Source of the DNA: Branchiostoma floridae
Taxonomy: Eukaryota; Chordata; Leptocardii; Amphioxiformes; Branchiostomatidae
Assembly (NCBI RefSeq): GCF_000003815.2
Contig: NC_049985.1
Location: forward strand, 21,918,220-21,948,358
DNA: 30,139 bases
Reading direction: 5' to 3'
Part shown: positions 1 through 9,796 of the stretch, in pieces
Position numbering within the stretch: the first letter of the stretch is position 1
Layout: the number at the start of each line of letters is the position of its first letter
Translations under genes and position numbers: made by a program
The notes under the pieces: generated by a model
Told to the model about the DNA's origin: nothing
The model's database searches: none
What the model saw: the letters and a program-made list of their open reading frames with translations, nothing else

Positions 1-34
1 AAGACTGCCGCACCTCTCAGAAAAGTCCACCAAT

Positions 35-115
35 CAAACACCCAGTACAAAAAGGCCAGCAAAATTATACTATGAGCCAAAAAAAGGCCCTAGAGAGCCT
101 GCTATGGAGGCTACG
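35..115. mobile_element. Partial MITE, family D (GTAGCCTCCATAGCAGG ends)
   Basis: The stretch carries CCCAGTACAAA, GGCCAGCAAAA, TATGAGCCAAAA and ends in GCCTGCTATGGAGGCTAC. The same blocks in the same order form the right arm of the complete palindromic element at 12691-12884 and recur at 17717-17884. Only about one arm is present here; the left arm is missing or lies before the window. Family names in this annotation are local labels. Confidence 0.75.
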
Positions 116-400
116 TGGTCGAGTAGTTAGGCAAGATGATACCAGATCTAGAAGTCACGGGTTCTATTCCTATCCTTAGTATTGCCGGCTAGATGTTGGG
201 TCCCTTTTTGAAAGGTACGTTTACGGACTATTGCTACTTCCGGCACGGTACGCAGAAGATACGTGAAGCATTGGGTCCTAAGTGCCAGATGACCTATGTG
301 ACCTTGAACAGAGACGGGGGCCGCCATAGGTTATCTGGCATTTAGTGCCCGTTGCTACAGTCACGTGTCTCTGAGCTCCATGACGTAGCAGTGGACGAAT
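112..400 (+). mobile_element. Candidate tRNA-derived SINE
   Basis: TGGTCGAGTAG at 116-126 matches the RNA polymerase III A-box consensus TRGYNNANNNG at every fixed position. GTTCTATTC at 161-169 matches the B-box GWTCRANNC with one mismatch. The distance between boxes fits a tRNA-like promoter. No intact tRNA cloverleaf was found, so this is a SINE head rather than a tRNA gene. The 3' limit is a guess. It abuts the family D MITE fragment. Confidence 0.4.
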
Positions 401-1977
401 GCATTCAGTGAACAAAGTTGATGGAATTCAGCCCAACAGTTTGGGTGTTAAACAAATTTTTAAAACTTTGTAAACATAATTAGTCTTTTGTTCATTTGAT
501 GGGTTCTTCAGGTTTATATACACTGAGGAAACGATCCTTGTTAACACAGTAACAATCGAGAATACGAATAAATATACATCAACATTTATTGTCCATACTC
601 AAAAACAATTACACAATTAAGATTGGTCGTATTTTTCACTGGTCACGTGACACACCACAATGACGTCATGACTATCACTTGGCAACATGTCCGCTCTCAA
701 GAAAAGATTATTACGTCATCACTTTTAAAACAATTTTCTTTTCCGGTCAGTTAATCTTGAAATACCATGTACCACTAGGTCCAGTTTCAGACTACACTAT
801 ACTGTATTCAACACAAAGTCATCCACAGATAACTGCAGTGTTATTGTCATGGTATTCAACACATTTATCATTTCACCATAATTATAAGTACATACAGTTA
901 ACCGACCGAAAGCTATGTTGATTTGAATATATGGATGGCATCCTCGCTCACATCAATTTTAGTCCGTTTAAAAAAAAGACGATTTCGAGTAGAGTGTAAA
1001 GTGAGTAGATATATGCTGTAAGTTGCTGTAAAATGTTCGAAAATGGATATATGTTGTAGAATGCCAAAGTCAAATCCAAGGATAAAAAGATGTGAAGGAA
1101 CAAAAATGAATTATATATTTTTCTGTATAATATCATAATGTGTGTTCAATCATTTGTTTGACCTTCTTGACCTCTTAGATCAAGGCAAGGTTTTTTTAAC
1201 AAACTTTTTTGCATAATCGCATCAGATTTGGGATTCCCATGTAATCAAATCAACATGGCCCAAAAAAGTACAATTTGAGGTGCAATTGATTGGAACACTA
1301 TGTAGTAAATAGAATATACACTTCCAACTCAATAATTTCAACTTACAAGAAACAACAATAATGATAGCATACTAATAATAGTTTAGTACTCATAATTGTA
1401 CGGGCTTGCAAGGCCATAAATTGCTCTGACATTCACATTAAGGATCGTGATTAATACACATCCAAACCTTCACTTTTCCATATAATTACTAGTTTCAAAA
1501 ATCCATTGATTGCTATTTAACTCACATTGATTCAGAACTATGCAAAAGAGTTCTGTTGACAATACGTTATATTTCCATAATGTATTCGGAAAGTAGATCT
1601 ACGGACTAAAACATCACTAAATTGTGCTACAGTATGTCATCGATTTGATAATCTGACAAAGATAATCTGATCTCGATGCACTGGCAGTTTAGCTCACGGA
1701 AGAGATGATCTTCCACTGGTCGTGAGAGAGAAGACAGACGCTATGTACAGTATTTACTTTGTACCTCGTATACATGTATCGGTGAACAAAATGTAACATC
1801 TGTATCGTTGATTGTATGTTGTCCAGTTACCAGCGCGCTAGCCCTTACTAATAGCCTCCGGCCAGTCGGGCAGCCCTGGCTGTATTTATCTCTATACAGC
1901 CAATTAATCAAATCTGTTGTTACACGTACGTAATTAAATGTCTATACGAACTGAGCTGCCGGTACAAGTGTTTATCT
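401..1977. other. Unassigned AT-rich intergenic DNA
   Basis: No convincing gene was found. Open frames at 679-921 and 948-1136 are short and resemble no family I know. A CRE-type TGACGTCA lies at 661-668 and a related TTACGTCA at about 711-718. The segment lies downstream of the LRR gene's stop codon, so part could be its 3' UTR, but no canonical AATAAA on the minus strand close to 1978 was noticed. Confidence 0.5.
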
Positions 1978-4188
1978 TTATAGGGTCTGTGCTCTTGGAC
2001 GGCGAGCTTGTTGCTGACAGACGTACCCACCATATCCGCCCTTCACGTATGTTTCCGTGTCGCTGGCTGTATCGTACAGCGCGCCCGTAGAGCCATGACT
2101 AGAGGTGTGGAGTAAGTCTACCACAGCGGTGGCGGCGTAGAATTTCATCTCCCCGTCGGGACGATCGCTGGTGTCTTCGTCTTTTATTTCGCTGTAGTTG
2201 TGTCGAGACGGAACGTACTCTTCGTCTTCGTTGATCTGCTCGTAGCAATGTATCGTAGTAGTTTGGGATATCCGACTGGACGAACGACGACCGTCGCGGC
2301 GCGTGCGTTCTGCCCTGTGCGTTTCAGGCGTGTGTACATCGTACTGAACGTTACTTGAACCCTGTATGACACTAGGGAAACTCGAAAGAGAATGAAGGAC
2401 TGTTGATTTGCCCTCTTCTCCTACATCTGTGGCTTTGTGTTGATGATTTCTAAATCTCTTTCCGCACACGTAGCAAAACAAGGCAACGCCGATCATGATA
2501 ATGAATGTGCCTACTATAACAGAGCATACTATAACAGAAATCTTTACAGTGCTACCGTTGACCACATTGGCAGCTGTATCAGTCCGATTGAGAGAAAAAA
2601 GTCCTTCTCCAGTCGTTGCCCAGACTATTTTGTTCTGAGTTTCTGGATTTTTGGTTTCGTCTATTGAAAATGATGACGCTACAGTCACTACAATATCATA
2701 AGGAGTAGCCACAGTTGCATTCACAACACGTATCACATTATTCGTTTCTACATCTGTAAAACCGTTGTCGTTGCTAAGAAAGTTCTCTCTGTCAGAACAC
2801 TTCGCGTCATCTGCTTCTAGTAACATAGGTACTTTAAATGACGAAACGTACTGTTTAATGAGAGCAAAGCACGGAACGTCTGCTATGAAATCTCCACTGT
2901 CTCTATTTTTGTGACGTTCTTTTTCGCACTCCACTTTTTGATTCCTCCCCACTACACTGAAACCCTCTTCTCTAAGGGAACCTGGCTCGTGACTACTTTC
3001 TATGCCAGCCACACGCAAAATTGAACCACCCTTTAACGCTAGGTTAATACCACCGGACATTTTCCACGCCTTCGAACACTGAGTTGCAAAAGCTTCGTGC
3101 GACTTCTTCTCCCTGTTCTTCGCTATAACCACGAAGGGGAGACCGTGTTCCATATCACCCACAAAGACTTGGTGAAGTAGGCGGCATGTGTCCGATTCTA
3201 GCGGAACATTTGGCCTAGTCTTCGACCTACTAAACCATTCAGTTTGGAATCTGTCAGGGACTTCATAATTTATGTGTAGAACCATTCCACCAACCTCAAT
3301 CCCTATCCATTGTCTCGTATGTAGATTGCAGGTTTGGATCACAATATTCCAAGGCATGCTACGCGTAGTATAGTCACTGGAAACTAATAAATGATTACCA
3401 CCAAGTGCAACTCTACTAAGCTGGCTACTCCTCAATGCTTCCCCGTCTAGGCATACTATCTTATTTTGACTTAGGCCTATAAACTGTACCTGGGGTAAGG
3501 CATCGAACGCGTTTGGCGAAACGCTCTCAATTTGGTTATCGTCGAGAAGAAGCGTTTTCAATTCGACTAACCCAGAAAACCATTGCCTCTGTACTTCTAC
3601 TAGAGCGTTGCTCTGTAGATCTAAGGCAGAAAGCCTCCTCAGATTTTGAAAACAACCCGGGTCCAAAATGGATATGTTATTGTGAGATATCGAAAGCTGC
3701 ATGAGGGAGGACTGACGAGAAACGCCGAAAAAGTCTTTAGGGATACGTGTTAACAAGTTATAATTGAGATACAACTTCCGTAGTTCAGTAAATGCTTGGA
3801 ATGGATCGTTGTCCACGTCCTTTATTCCTGATGCGATCAGAAAAAGTGCCCAGATCGTGCCAGCGTTGACGAAATCTAATTTTTCTGACGATAGCGTCCC
3901 GAATTGAAAACTCTTCAGAGCAAACCACTCCACATTTCGAATAAGACCGCTTACCGGGCTGTGGACAACTTCAGAGGAACACTTTTGTCCGTCACAAGAA
4001 AGACAGTAGGTTTTGTAATGGCTGTAATGTTTTGTGAGCAAGGTTATCTCATGAATGTTTTTGTTTTCGGGCATGCAGAGAGTCCACTCGTTTCTCTCGC
4101 ACCTCAGAAAGCACGTCTGTTTCGAAGACGTGTTGGACACTAGTGACGAGGCAAGAACAATCCATATACACTGAAATATGGGCCTCAT
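1978..4188 (-). CDS. LRR type I transmembrane protein with tyrosine-motif tail
   Basis: A single uninterrupted frame of 736 residues, so an apparently intronless gene. Residues 1-22 look like a signal peptide. A cysteine-rich segment follows (C26, C30, C38, C62, C65, C70). Leucine-rich repeats run from about 111 to 262 with the LxxLxLxxN pattern, for example LRKLYLNYNLLTRIP at 136-150 and LSALDLQSNAL at 186-196. The ectodomain to about 545 has scattered cysteines and N-glycosylation sites (N490, N534, N544) but no domain I recognise. A transmembrane helix spans about 548-574 and is followed by basic residues. The 160-residue tail carries YEQI (Y649), YVPS (Y658), YSEI (Y665), YDTA (Y705) and YVKG (Y714). 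Two YxxI motifs separated by 12 residues resemble a widely spaced ITAM. The likely role is a cell-surface recognition or adhesion receptor; ligand and exact family are unknown. The ATG at 4188 directly precedes the signal peptide, and a TTTATA-like element on the minus strand lies at 4222-4227. Confidence 0.85.
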   Translation of the reverse strand: MRPIFQCIWIVLASSLVSNTSSKQTCFLRCERNEWTLCMPENKNIHEITLLTKHYSHYKTYCLSCDGQKCSSEVVHSPVSGLIRNVEWFALKSFQFGTLSSEKLDFVNAGTIWALFLIASGIKDVDNDPFQAFTELRKLYLNYNLLTRIPKDFFGVSRQSSLMQLSISHNNISILDPGCFQNLRRLSALDLQSNALVEVQRQWFSGLVELKTLLLDDNQIESVSPNAFDALPQVQFIGLSQNKIVCLDGEALRSSQLSRVALGGNHLLVSSDYTTRSMPWNIVIQTCNLHTRQWIGIEVGGMVLHINYEVPDRFQTEWFSRSKTRPNVPLESDTCRLLHQVFVGDMEHGLPFVVIAKNREKKSHEAFATQCSKAWKMSGGINLALKGGSILRVAGIESSHEPGSLREEGFSVVGRNQKVECEKERHKNRDSGDFIADVPCFALIKQYVSSFKVPMLLEADDAKCSDRENFLSNDNGFTDVETNNVIRVVNATVATPYDIVVTVASSFSIDETKNPETQNKIVWATTGEGLFSLNRTDTAANVVNGSTVKISVIVCSVIVGTFIIMIGVALFCYVCGKRFRNHQHKATDVGEEGKSTVLHSLSSFPSVIQGSSNVQYDVHTPETHRAERTRRDGRRSSSRISQTTTIHCYEQINEDEEYVPSRHNYSEIKDEDTSDRPDGEMKFYAATAVVDLLHTSSHGSTGALYDTASDTETYVKGGYGGYVCQQQARRPRAQTL

Positions 4189-4326
4189 TGTAAAGATGAT
4201 AACCTTACTTTATCAGCTTTGTTTATAAACAGATAATATACTTATCTCGAAATATCGATCTTGTCTATATTGTGTTTTTCAAGCAGTTCTTTGTGCTTCA
4301 GAGTCTCGTAATTTGTAGTTTTCTTT

Positions 4327-5796
4327 GCGTTGTTACCTGGCTGAAGGATGTTTGATTGAACCTTGTTACCTGGCTGAAAGATGTTTAACGAAGCCTTTTT
4401 ACCTGACTGAAGGGTGTTTAACGAATCCTTGTTACCTGGCTGGAGGGTGTTTAACGAAGCCTTGTTACCTGGCTGAAGGGTGTTTAACGGAGCCTTGTTA
4501 CCTGGCTGAAGGGTGTTTAACGAAGCCTTGTTACCTGGCTGAATGGTGTTTAACGGAGCCTTGTTACCTGGCTGAAGGGTGTTTAACGGAGCCTTGTTAC
4601 CTGGCTGGAGGGTGCTTAACGGAGCCTTGTTACCTGGCTGAAGGTTGTTTAACGAAGCCTTGTTACCTGGCTGAAGGGCGTTTAACAAAGCCTTGTTACC
4701 TGGCTGAAGGGTGTTTAACGAAGCCTTGTTACCTGGCTGGAGGGTGTTTAACGGAGCCTTGTTACCTGGCTGAAGGGTGTTTAACGAAGCCTTGTTACTT
4801 GACTGAAGGGTGTTTAACAGGGCCTTGTTACCTGGCTGGAGGGTGTTTAACGGAGCCTTGTTACCTGGCTGAAGGGTGTTTAACGAAGCCTTGTTACCTG
4901 GCTGGAGGGTGTTTAACAAAGCCTTGTTAACTGGCTGAAGGGTGTTTAACGGAGCCTTGTTGCCTGGCTGAAGGGTGTTTAACGAAGCCTTGTTACCTGG
5001 CTAAAGGGTGTTTAACAAAGCCTTGTTACCTGACTAAAGAGTATCTAACAGAGCCTTGTTACCTGGCTGAAGGGTGTTTAACGGAACCTTGTTACCCGGC
5101 TGAAGGGTGTTTAACGCAGCCTTGTTACCTGACTGAAGGGTGTTTAACGGAGCCTTGTTACCTGACTAAAGAGTATCTAACAGAGCCTTGTTACCTGGCT
5201 GAAGGGTGTTTAACGGAACCTTGTTACCCGGCTGAAGGGTGTTTAACGGAGCCTTGTTACCTGGCTGAAGGGTGTTTAACGGAGCCTTGTTACCTGGCTG
5301 AAGGGTGTTTAACGAAGCCTTGTTACCTGGCTGAAGGGTGTTTAACGGAGCCTTGTTACCTGGCTGAAGGGTGTTTAACGGAGCCTTGTTACCTGGCTGA
5401 AGGGTGTTTAACGAAGCCTTGTTACCTGGCTGAAGGGTGTTTAACGAAGCCTTGTTACCTGGCTGAAGGGTGTTTAACGGAGCCTTGTTACCTGGCTGAA
5501 GAGTGTTTAACGAAGCCTTTTTACCTGGCTGAAGGGTGTTTAACGAAGCCTTGTTACCTGGCTGAAGGGTGTTTAACGGAGCCTTGTTACCTGGCTAAAG
5601 GGTGTTTAACGAAGCCTTGTTACCTGACTGAAGGGTGTTTAACGAAGCCTTGTTACCTGGCTGGGGGGTGTTTAACGAAGCCGTTTTACCTGGCTAAAGA
5701 GTGGTTAACGAAGCCTTGTTACCTGGCTGAAGGGTGTTTAACGAACCCTTGTTACGTGGCTGGAGGGTGTTTAACGGAGCCTTGTTACCTGGCTGG
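4327..5796. repeat. 33-bp minisatellite, about 44 units
   Basis: The unit reads GTTACCTGGCTGAAGGGTG followed by TTTAACGAAGCC and TT, 33 bp in total, repeated from 4327 to about 5796. Variants are mainly single-base: gaagcc/ggagcc, ctgaagg/ctggagg/ctaaagg. Two units near 5035 and 5167 share the unusual ACTAAAGAGTATCTAACAG, so a multi-unit segment was duplicated inside the array. Because 33 is divisible by 3, long open frames arise on both strands (LNTLQPGNKAP and CYLAEGCLTEP repeats). These are treated as by-products. The array starts about 140 bp upstream of the LRR start codon. Confidence 0.95.
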
Positions 5797-6555
5797 AGAC
5801 TGAAGCGGGTTGAAAGTTCCCAACCTTTCCCTGATGTCGGACTGGTCTTGGCGGGAAGTCCCTCTGTGTCCTCACGGAGTAACCGTGACGTCAGCTGAAC
5901 AGGTTCGAAGCAGTCTGCAAACGACAGCAACCGGGAAACGTGGATTTTTGGCGGCTAACTGTCAGTGTATTCAGCTCAGTTTTGTCGAAAATGCTGTCGA
6001 CAATATACTTCAGATATGCAAACAGTGCCACGGGAAACCATACTTTTAAGTGTAGGGTATGTACAATCGAAAGAGAAGCGAATAGAGTGAATGTTTTCTT
6101 GTTTTCGAGGCACTGGATTTATATGATAGTCCAGACTAATTTACTCAATTGAAGGACCAATACAGGTTGTTCACACGTCAGCAAGGACCCACGTGTTTGG
6201 AGCGGTAAATTAGTCCTGAGTGGTCACATAACACATGTCTCACATATGCACAACAACAATAATCTAGGTCATATAAATAAATATGTGGAAAAGAAACGCG
6301 TTGTTTGCTGTCAGAGGGGAAAAACGCACTCTTTATTCCGTTTCAGAAGGAGACCGAGGTCTCAGAAAAATGATGCAACCAGCTGAACAAACCGTAGGCT
6401 AGAAAGGAATCAATATTTTAATTGTATCTCTGTCACAGTGACCAAATACTATTGCAGAAATAGATCTTGATGCAAGGAAATCTATTTCTTTTTGATATCT
6501 AGTCGATCCATTCTTATACCACGGTTGTTCGTTCTCATATTGTTTGCCAATACTC
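5797..6555. other. Unassigned intergenic DNA
   Basis: No gene is supported. Short overlapping open frames at 5810-6152 have no recognisable domain. A TGACGTCA lies near 5886-5893. The stretch joins the 33-bp minisatellite to the GAGT microsatellite. Confidence 0.4.
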
Positions 6556-7092
6556 TGCGAGTGAGCGAGTGAGTGAGTGGGTGATTGAGTGTATGAGTGA
6601 TCGTGTTCGAGTGAGTAAGTTAGAGTGAATGAGAGTGATCGAGTGAGTGAGTGAGTGGGTGAGTGAGTGAGTTCATGAGTAAGTAAGTAAGTGAGTGAGT
6701 GAGTGAGTGCGTGAGTGTATGAGTGAGTGATTGCATGAGTGAGTGAGTGAGCGAGCGTGCGAGTGAGCGAGTGAGTGAGTGATCGAGCGAGTGAATGAGT
6801 GAGTGAGTGAGTGAGTGAGTGATCGAGCGAGTGAATAAGTGAGTGAGTGAGTGAGTGATCGAGCGAGTGAATGAGTGAGTGATCGAGCGAGTGAATAAGT
6901 GAGTGAGTGAGTGAGTGAGTGAGTGAGTGAGTGAGCAAGCGAGTGAGTGAGTGCACGAGTGAGTGAGTGATTGCATGAGTGAGTGAGTGAGTGAGTGAGT
7001 GAGTGAGTGAGTGAGTGAGTGAGTGAGTGAGTGAGTGAGTGAGTGAGTGAGTGAGTGAGTGAGTGAGTGAGAGTGATCGAGTGAGTAAGTAA
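6556..7092. repeat. (GAGT)n microsatellite with interruptions
   Basis: About 530 bp of GAGT tetranucleotide repeat, pure from about 6980 to 7070 and interrupted elsewhere by GATCGAGCGAGTGAATGAGT blocks, which recur around 6780, 6829, 6857 and 6888. The recurrences show longer-period duplication inside the simple repeat. The long minus-strand frame made of (THSL)n is a by-product of the four-base period. Confidence 0.95.
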
Positions 7093-7443
7093 AAGGGGCT
7101 GTGGAGTTTTGCGATGTATTTTTTTAGTAACGTTAAATGTGAGAAAAAATTACCATTTCGTTTACAGATCATAAGTCTGGCACTCTGTAAAGAAAGTCAA
7201 CCAAAAAGCAAAGCAGAAGTTTTCCATCTCCTTCATGTATTTCTAGACTGTTAAAAACATGCTCCATTTAGCAGTCAGTTACCCCAGTCTGTTCACGTGT
7301 ACGGAGCTGTCCTAAATAGTGAATACACGTGCGCTGAATATGCAATATACACATATATCAGTTACACAATATAAGACCAAGGACGTTATATGAAACGTCA
7401 TTGATAAAACTTACTCAAGGAATGAGTAAACATACCAAAAATC
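7093..7443. other. Unassigned intergenic DNA
   Basis: No gene, RNA or repeat was recognised between the GAGT microsatellite and the dispersed repeat that follows. Confidence 0.4.
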
Positions 7444-7830
7444 GTGAAAATCCGTTGTTCCCTTCTTGAGTTATCTGCTTCAGACGTTTTTGACAAAAAT
7501 GACCCTGCTATCCCTAAACTGGACGCTAGGGGGCCCAAACTTATGTCACTTCTTCCTGAGCACAAGAGCTATCTAACACTCAAAAATTGGGCCCATATCT
7601 TGTTCAGAACACGAGATAGCAAAACCGGAAGTTGCGCTGCAGTACCAAGGATAGCCGATAGGGGGCCAAAATCTAATCACTTCCAGCTTTCATCACACCC
7701 TACCAACACACCAAGTATGAACCCAATCCATTCAGCCGTTCTTGAGTTATCTTGTTGACAGACAGACAGACACACACACACAAACGCAGGGTAAAATATA
7801 ACCTCCATGACATTTCATGGAGGTAATAAA
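7444..7830 (+). mobile_element. Dispersed repeat, family S, ending in GGAGGTAATAA
   Basis: Features shared with copies at 13480-13900, 15800-16030 and 23575-23700 are a CTAGGGGGC-type block, a block of the kind CCTACCAACAYACCAA, then TTCTTGAGTTATC, a GACAGACAGACACAC stretch and a GGAGGTAATAA tail. The tail forms a small hairpin (CCTCCATG/CATGGAGG at 7802-7823). The open frame at 7444-7758 follows the repeat and is not taken as a gene. Whether the family is a SINE or another non-autonomous element is not decided by the sequence. Confidence 0.6.
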
Positions 7831-7850
7831 TCCTTATGATTTGGTTAGTT

Positions 7851-7905
7851 GTCAGACGTTTCAGTGACTAAAGAAAAGCATTGGATGCTGCCTGAAACGT
7901 CTGAC
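7851..7905. repeat. Short inverted repeat
   Basis: GTCAGACGTTTCAG at 7851-7864 is perfectly complementary to CTGAAACGTCTGAC at 7892-7905, with a 27-nt loop. It is a probable remnant of a palindromic element. Confidence 0.7.
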
Positions 7906-8119
7906 CGTTAACAAAACCTAGTTGCTTGGGTAACTTTTGTATGCTGTATCATATTGCCTGGATGCCTAACCTTCATCGACAAATAAATATCAGTGTTCTC
8001 TGAAATAGTGAATATTCATATATGTTCTCCTTGACACATCATTCACAACACAGGCTATGGTAATGTTTGCTAGTTTATGTGGGGAAGGACAACCTCAAGC
8101 CAACCGTTCACACTTGTAC

Positions 8120-9062
8120 CCCCTTTCCACTAGGACGGCGCTCTCACGGCGCTCTCTCTGCGACCTCAAATGTGGAAGAGCGCTGTGAGAGCGCGGTGGG
8201 ATCGCCAAGATCGCCGCGGGAGCGCGGTGGGAACGCAATGGTCGCCATCACTTCCGCGACTGTTTTGAACCCGCTCAAAACAGTCGCCGTGAGAGCGCCG
8301 TTGACGGCGATCCAAGGATGAGCGCAGAGAGAGCGCCAAGAGAGCGCGCAGCGAGCGCCGTGAGCGCCAACAGAACGCACAGCGAGCGCGGCAAGCGCAA
8401 TAGGTCTCAGCAGTGGTTTATGATACGAATTTATACCCCCATTCCACTGGGACGGCGCTCTCGCGGCGCTCTCGCACGGCGATGGCAAATTTGACCATCG
8501 CGGTAAGAGCGCTGTGAAATCGCCAAGGTCGCCATGAGAGCGCGGTGAGAGCACGGCAAGAGCGCCGTGCGAGTGCCATCGCCGCGAGAGCGCAGTCACC
8601 ACGGCGATGGTATGGAGCCCTGCCATACCATCGCCATGAGAGCGCCGAGGATGGCGATGCAACAATGATCGCCGTGAGAGCGCCATGAGAGCGCCGAGAG
8701 AGCGCGGAGAGCGCCAGTAGGGCTGAACAATGGTAACACCCCCTTTCCACTAGGACGGCGCTCTCGCGGCGCTCTCTCTGCGACCTCAAATTGGGAAGAG
8801 CGCGGTGGGATCGCCATGGTCGCCATGAGGGCGCGAAGAGAGCGCGGTGAGAGCGCCATGGTCGCCATGGTCGCCACCACCTCCGCGACTGTTTTGAACC
8901 TGCTCAAAACAGTCGCCGTGAGAGCGCCGTGGACGGCGATCCACCGATGAGCGCAGAGAGAGCGCCAAGAGAGCGCGCAGCAAGCGCCGTGAGCGCCAAG
9001 AGAGCGCACAGCGAGCGCGGCGAGCGCAATAGGTCTCAACAGTGGTTTATGATGCCAATTTA
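8120..9062. repeat. Three tandem GC-rich GAGAGCGC repeat units
   Basis: Three units of about 300-325 bp start with CCCCCTTTCCACTAGGACGG or a near copy at 8120, 8438 and 8737. Each then shows GCGCTCTC blocks on the left and GAGAGCGC/CGCCATG blocks on the right, so each unit is also an imperfect inverted repeat. The first and third units are closely similar throughout, including an ACTGTTTTGA...TCAAAACAGT hairpin and the exit AATAGGTCTCARCAGTGG. The second has a different middle. The GC richness contrasts sharply with the AT-rich flanks. Long frames here (for example 8144-8686 minus) are compositional. Confidence 0.85.
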
Positions 9063-9796
9063 GCTAGGACGGCGCTCTCACCGCGCTCTCTCTGCGCTCT
9101 TAACTGCAGTTTGTGAAGAAGCATATTTGACATATAGACAGAACCCGGAGAAATGTCCAAAATGTACCGGTGATGAACAATTAAACAAACTGAGATGGAA
9201 TAAGCAAGGTTTAAAAACAAAGTTTTATCATTTCTCAACTTATTTTTGAATTTCAACATGATGACATTAGGTTTTCTTGTTCTCCATCTGTACATTTAGA
9301 CTATTGAAGTCCCATTTTCAATTAAATTGAAGTGTTTCAGTGTTGTATGATTTACACCAATAACGTGGCATGATAAAGATATTTATGGTGAACAAGCTAC
9401 ATGACAGATATAAGAAAAAAACAGCAAGAGAAACATGTATATTTCAGTCTAAATGACTGTACAGTGACCAAAATTGGATTTGATTACAGCCTTGATTTTA
9501 TACTTTGAATGTTATGTAAGATGTAAAAGAATGACTTCAAAGATACCAAAATACACTATACGTCAAAAGATTCGTTCTTTATCTCTGAAATTCGTTGAGT
9601 AATCTTTCGAATCTTTGCTAGCTCATTAAAAGATGCTGACATTTGAGGTTTTCGTCGCGGTGAGAGCGCGCTGGGGTCGCCGGAGAGATTCCACTAGAGC
9701 AGCTTTTTCCGGCGTCGCGGCGCTCTCACCGCGCTCTGGCCAATTTTCCATCGCAGCGAGAGCGCCGTGAGAGCGCCGTCAAGTGGAAAGGGGGCC
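9063..9796. mobile_element. Candidate element bounded by inverted GAGAGCGC ends
   Basis: The left end TAGGACGGCGCTCTC at about 9063-9078 is mirrored at the right end by GAGAGCGCCGTCAAGTGGAA near 9767-9790. The interior of about 545 bp is AT-rich and single-copy in the window, apart from a fragment of the family A MITE at 9545-9614. This looks like a larger member of the GAGAGCGC family with unrelated filler DNA. No transposase frame is present. Confidence 0.5.
9545..9614 (+). mobile_element. Internal fragment of MITE family A
   Basis: TTCTTTATCTCTGAAATTCG and the following TTGAGTAATCTTTCGAA match the interior of the complete element at 10821-11052. The terminal inverted repeats are absent, so it is a truncated copy. 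Confidence 0.75.

Noticed and set aside
112-185. Possible functional tRNA gene
   Set aside because: A- and B-box-like sequences are present, but no acceptor stem, anticodon arm or full cloverleaf could be drawn.
4242-4919. 225-codon minus-strand frame of LNTLQPGNK repeats and its plus-strand counterpart
   Set aside because: Both follow from a 33-bp minisatellite whose length is divisible by three. The array carries stops elsewhere and no start context or flanking exon supports a gene.
6399-7172. 257-codon frame with (THSL)n
   Set aside because: It is a translation of the GAGT microsatellite. The non-repeat ends show no known domain.
8144-9039. Several long minus-strand frames rich in Arg, Ala, Leu and Ser
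   Set aside because: They follow the GC-rich GAGAGCGC repeats, overlap in several frames, and repeat with the DNA units.
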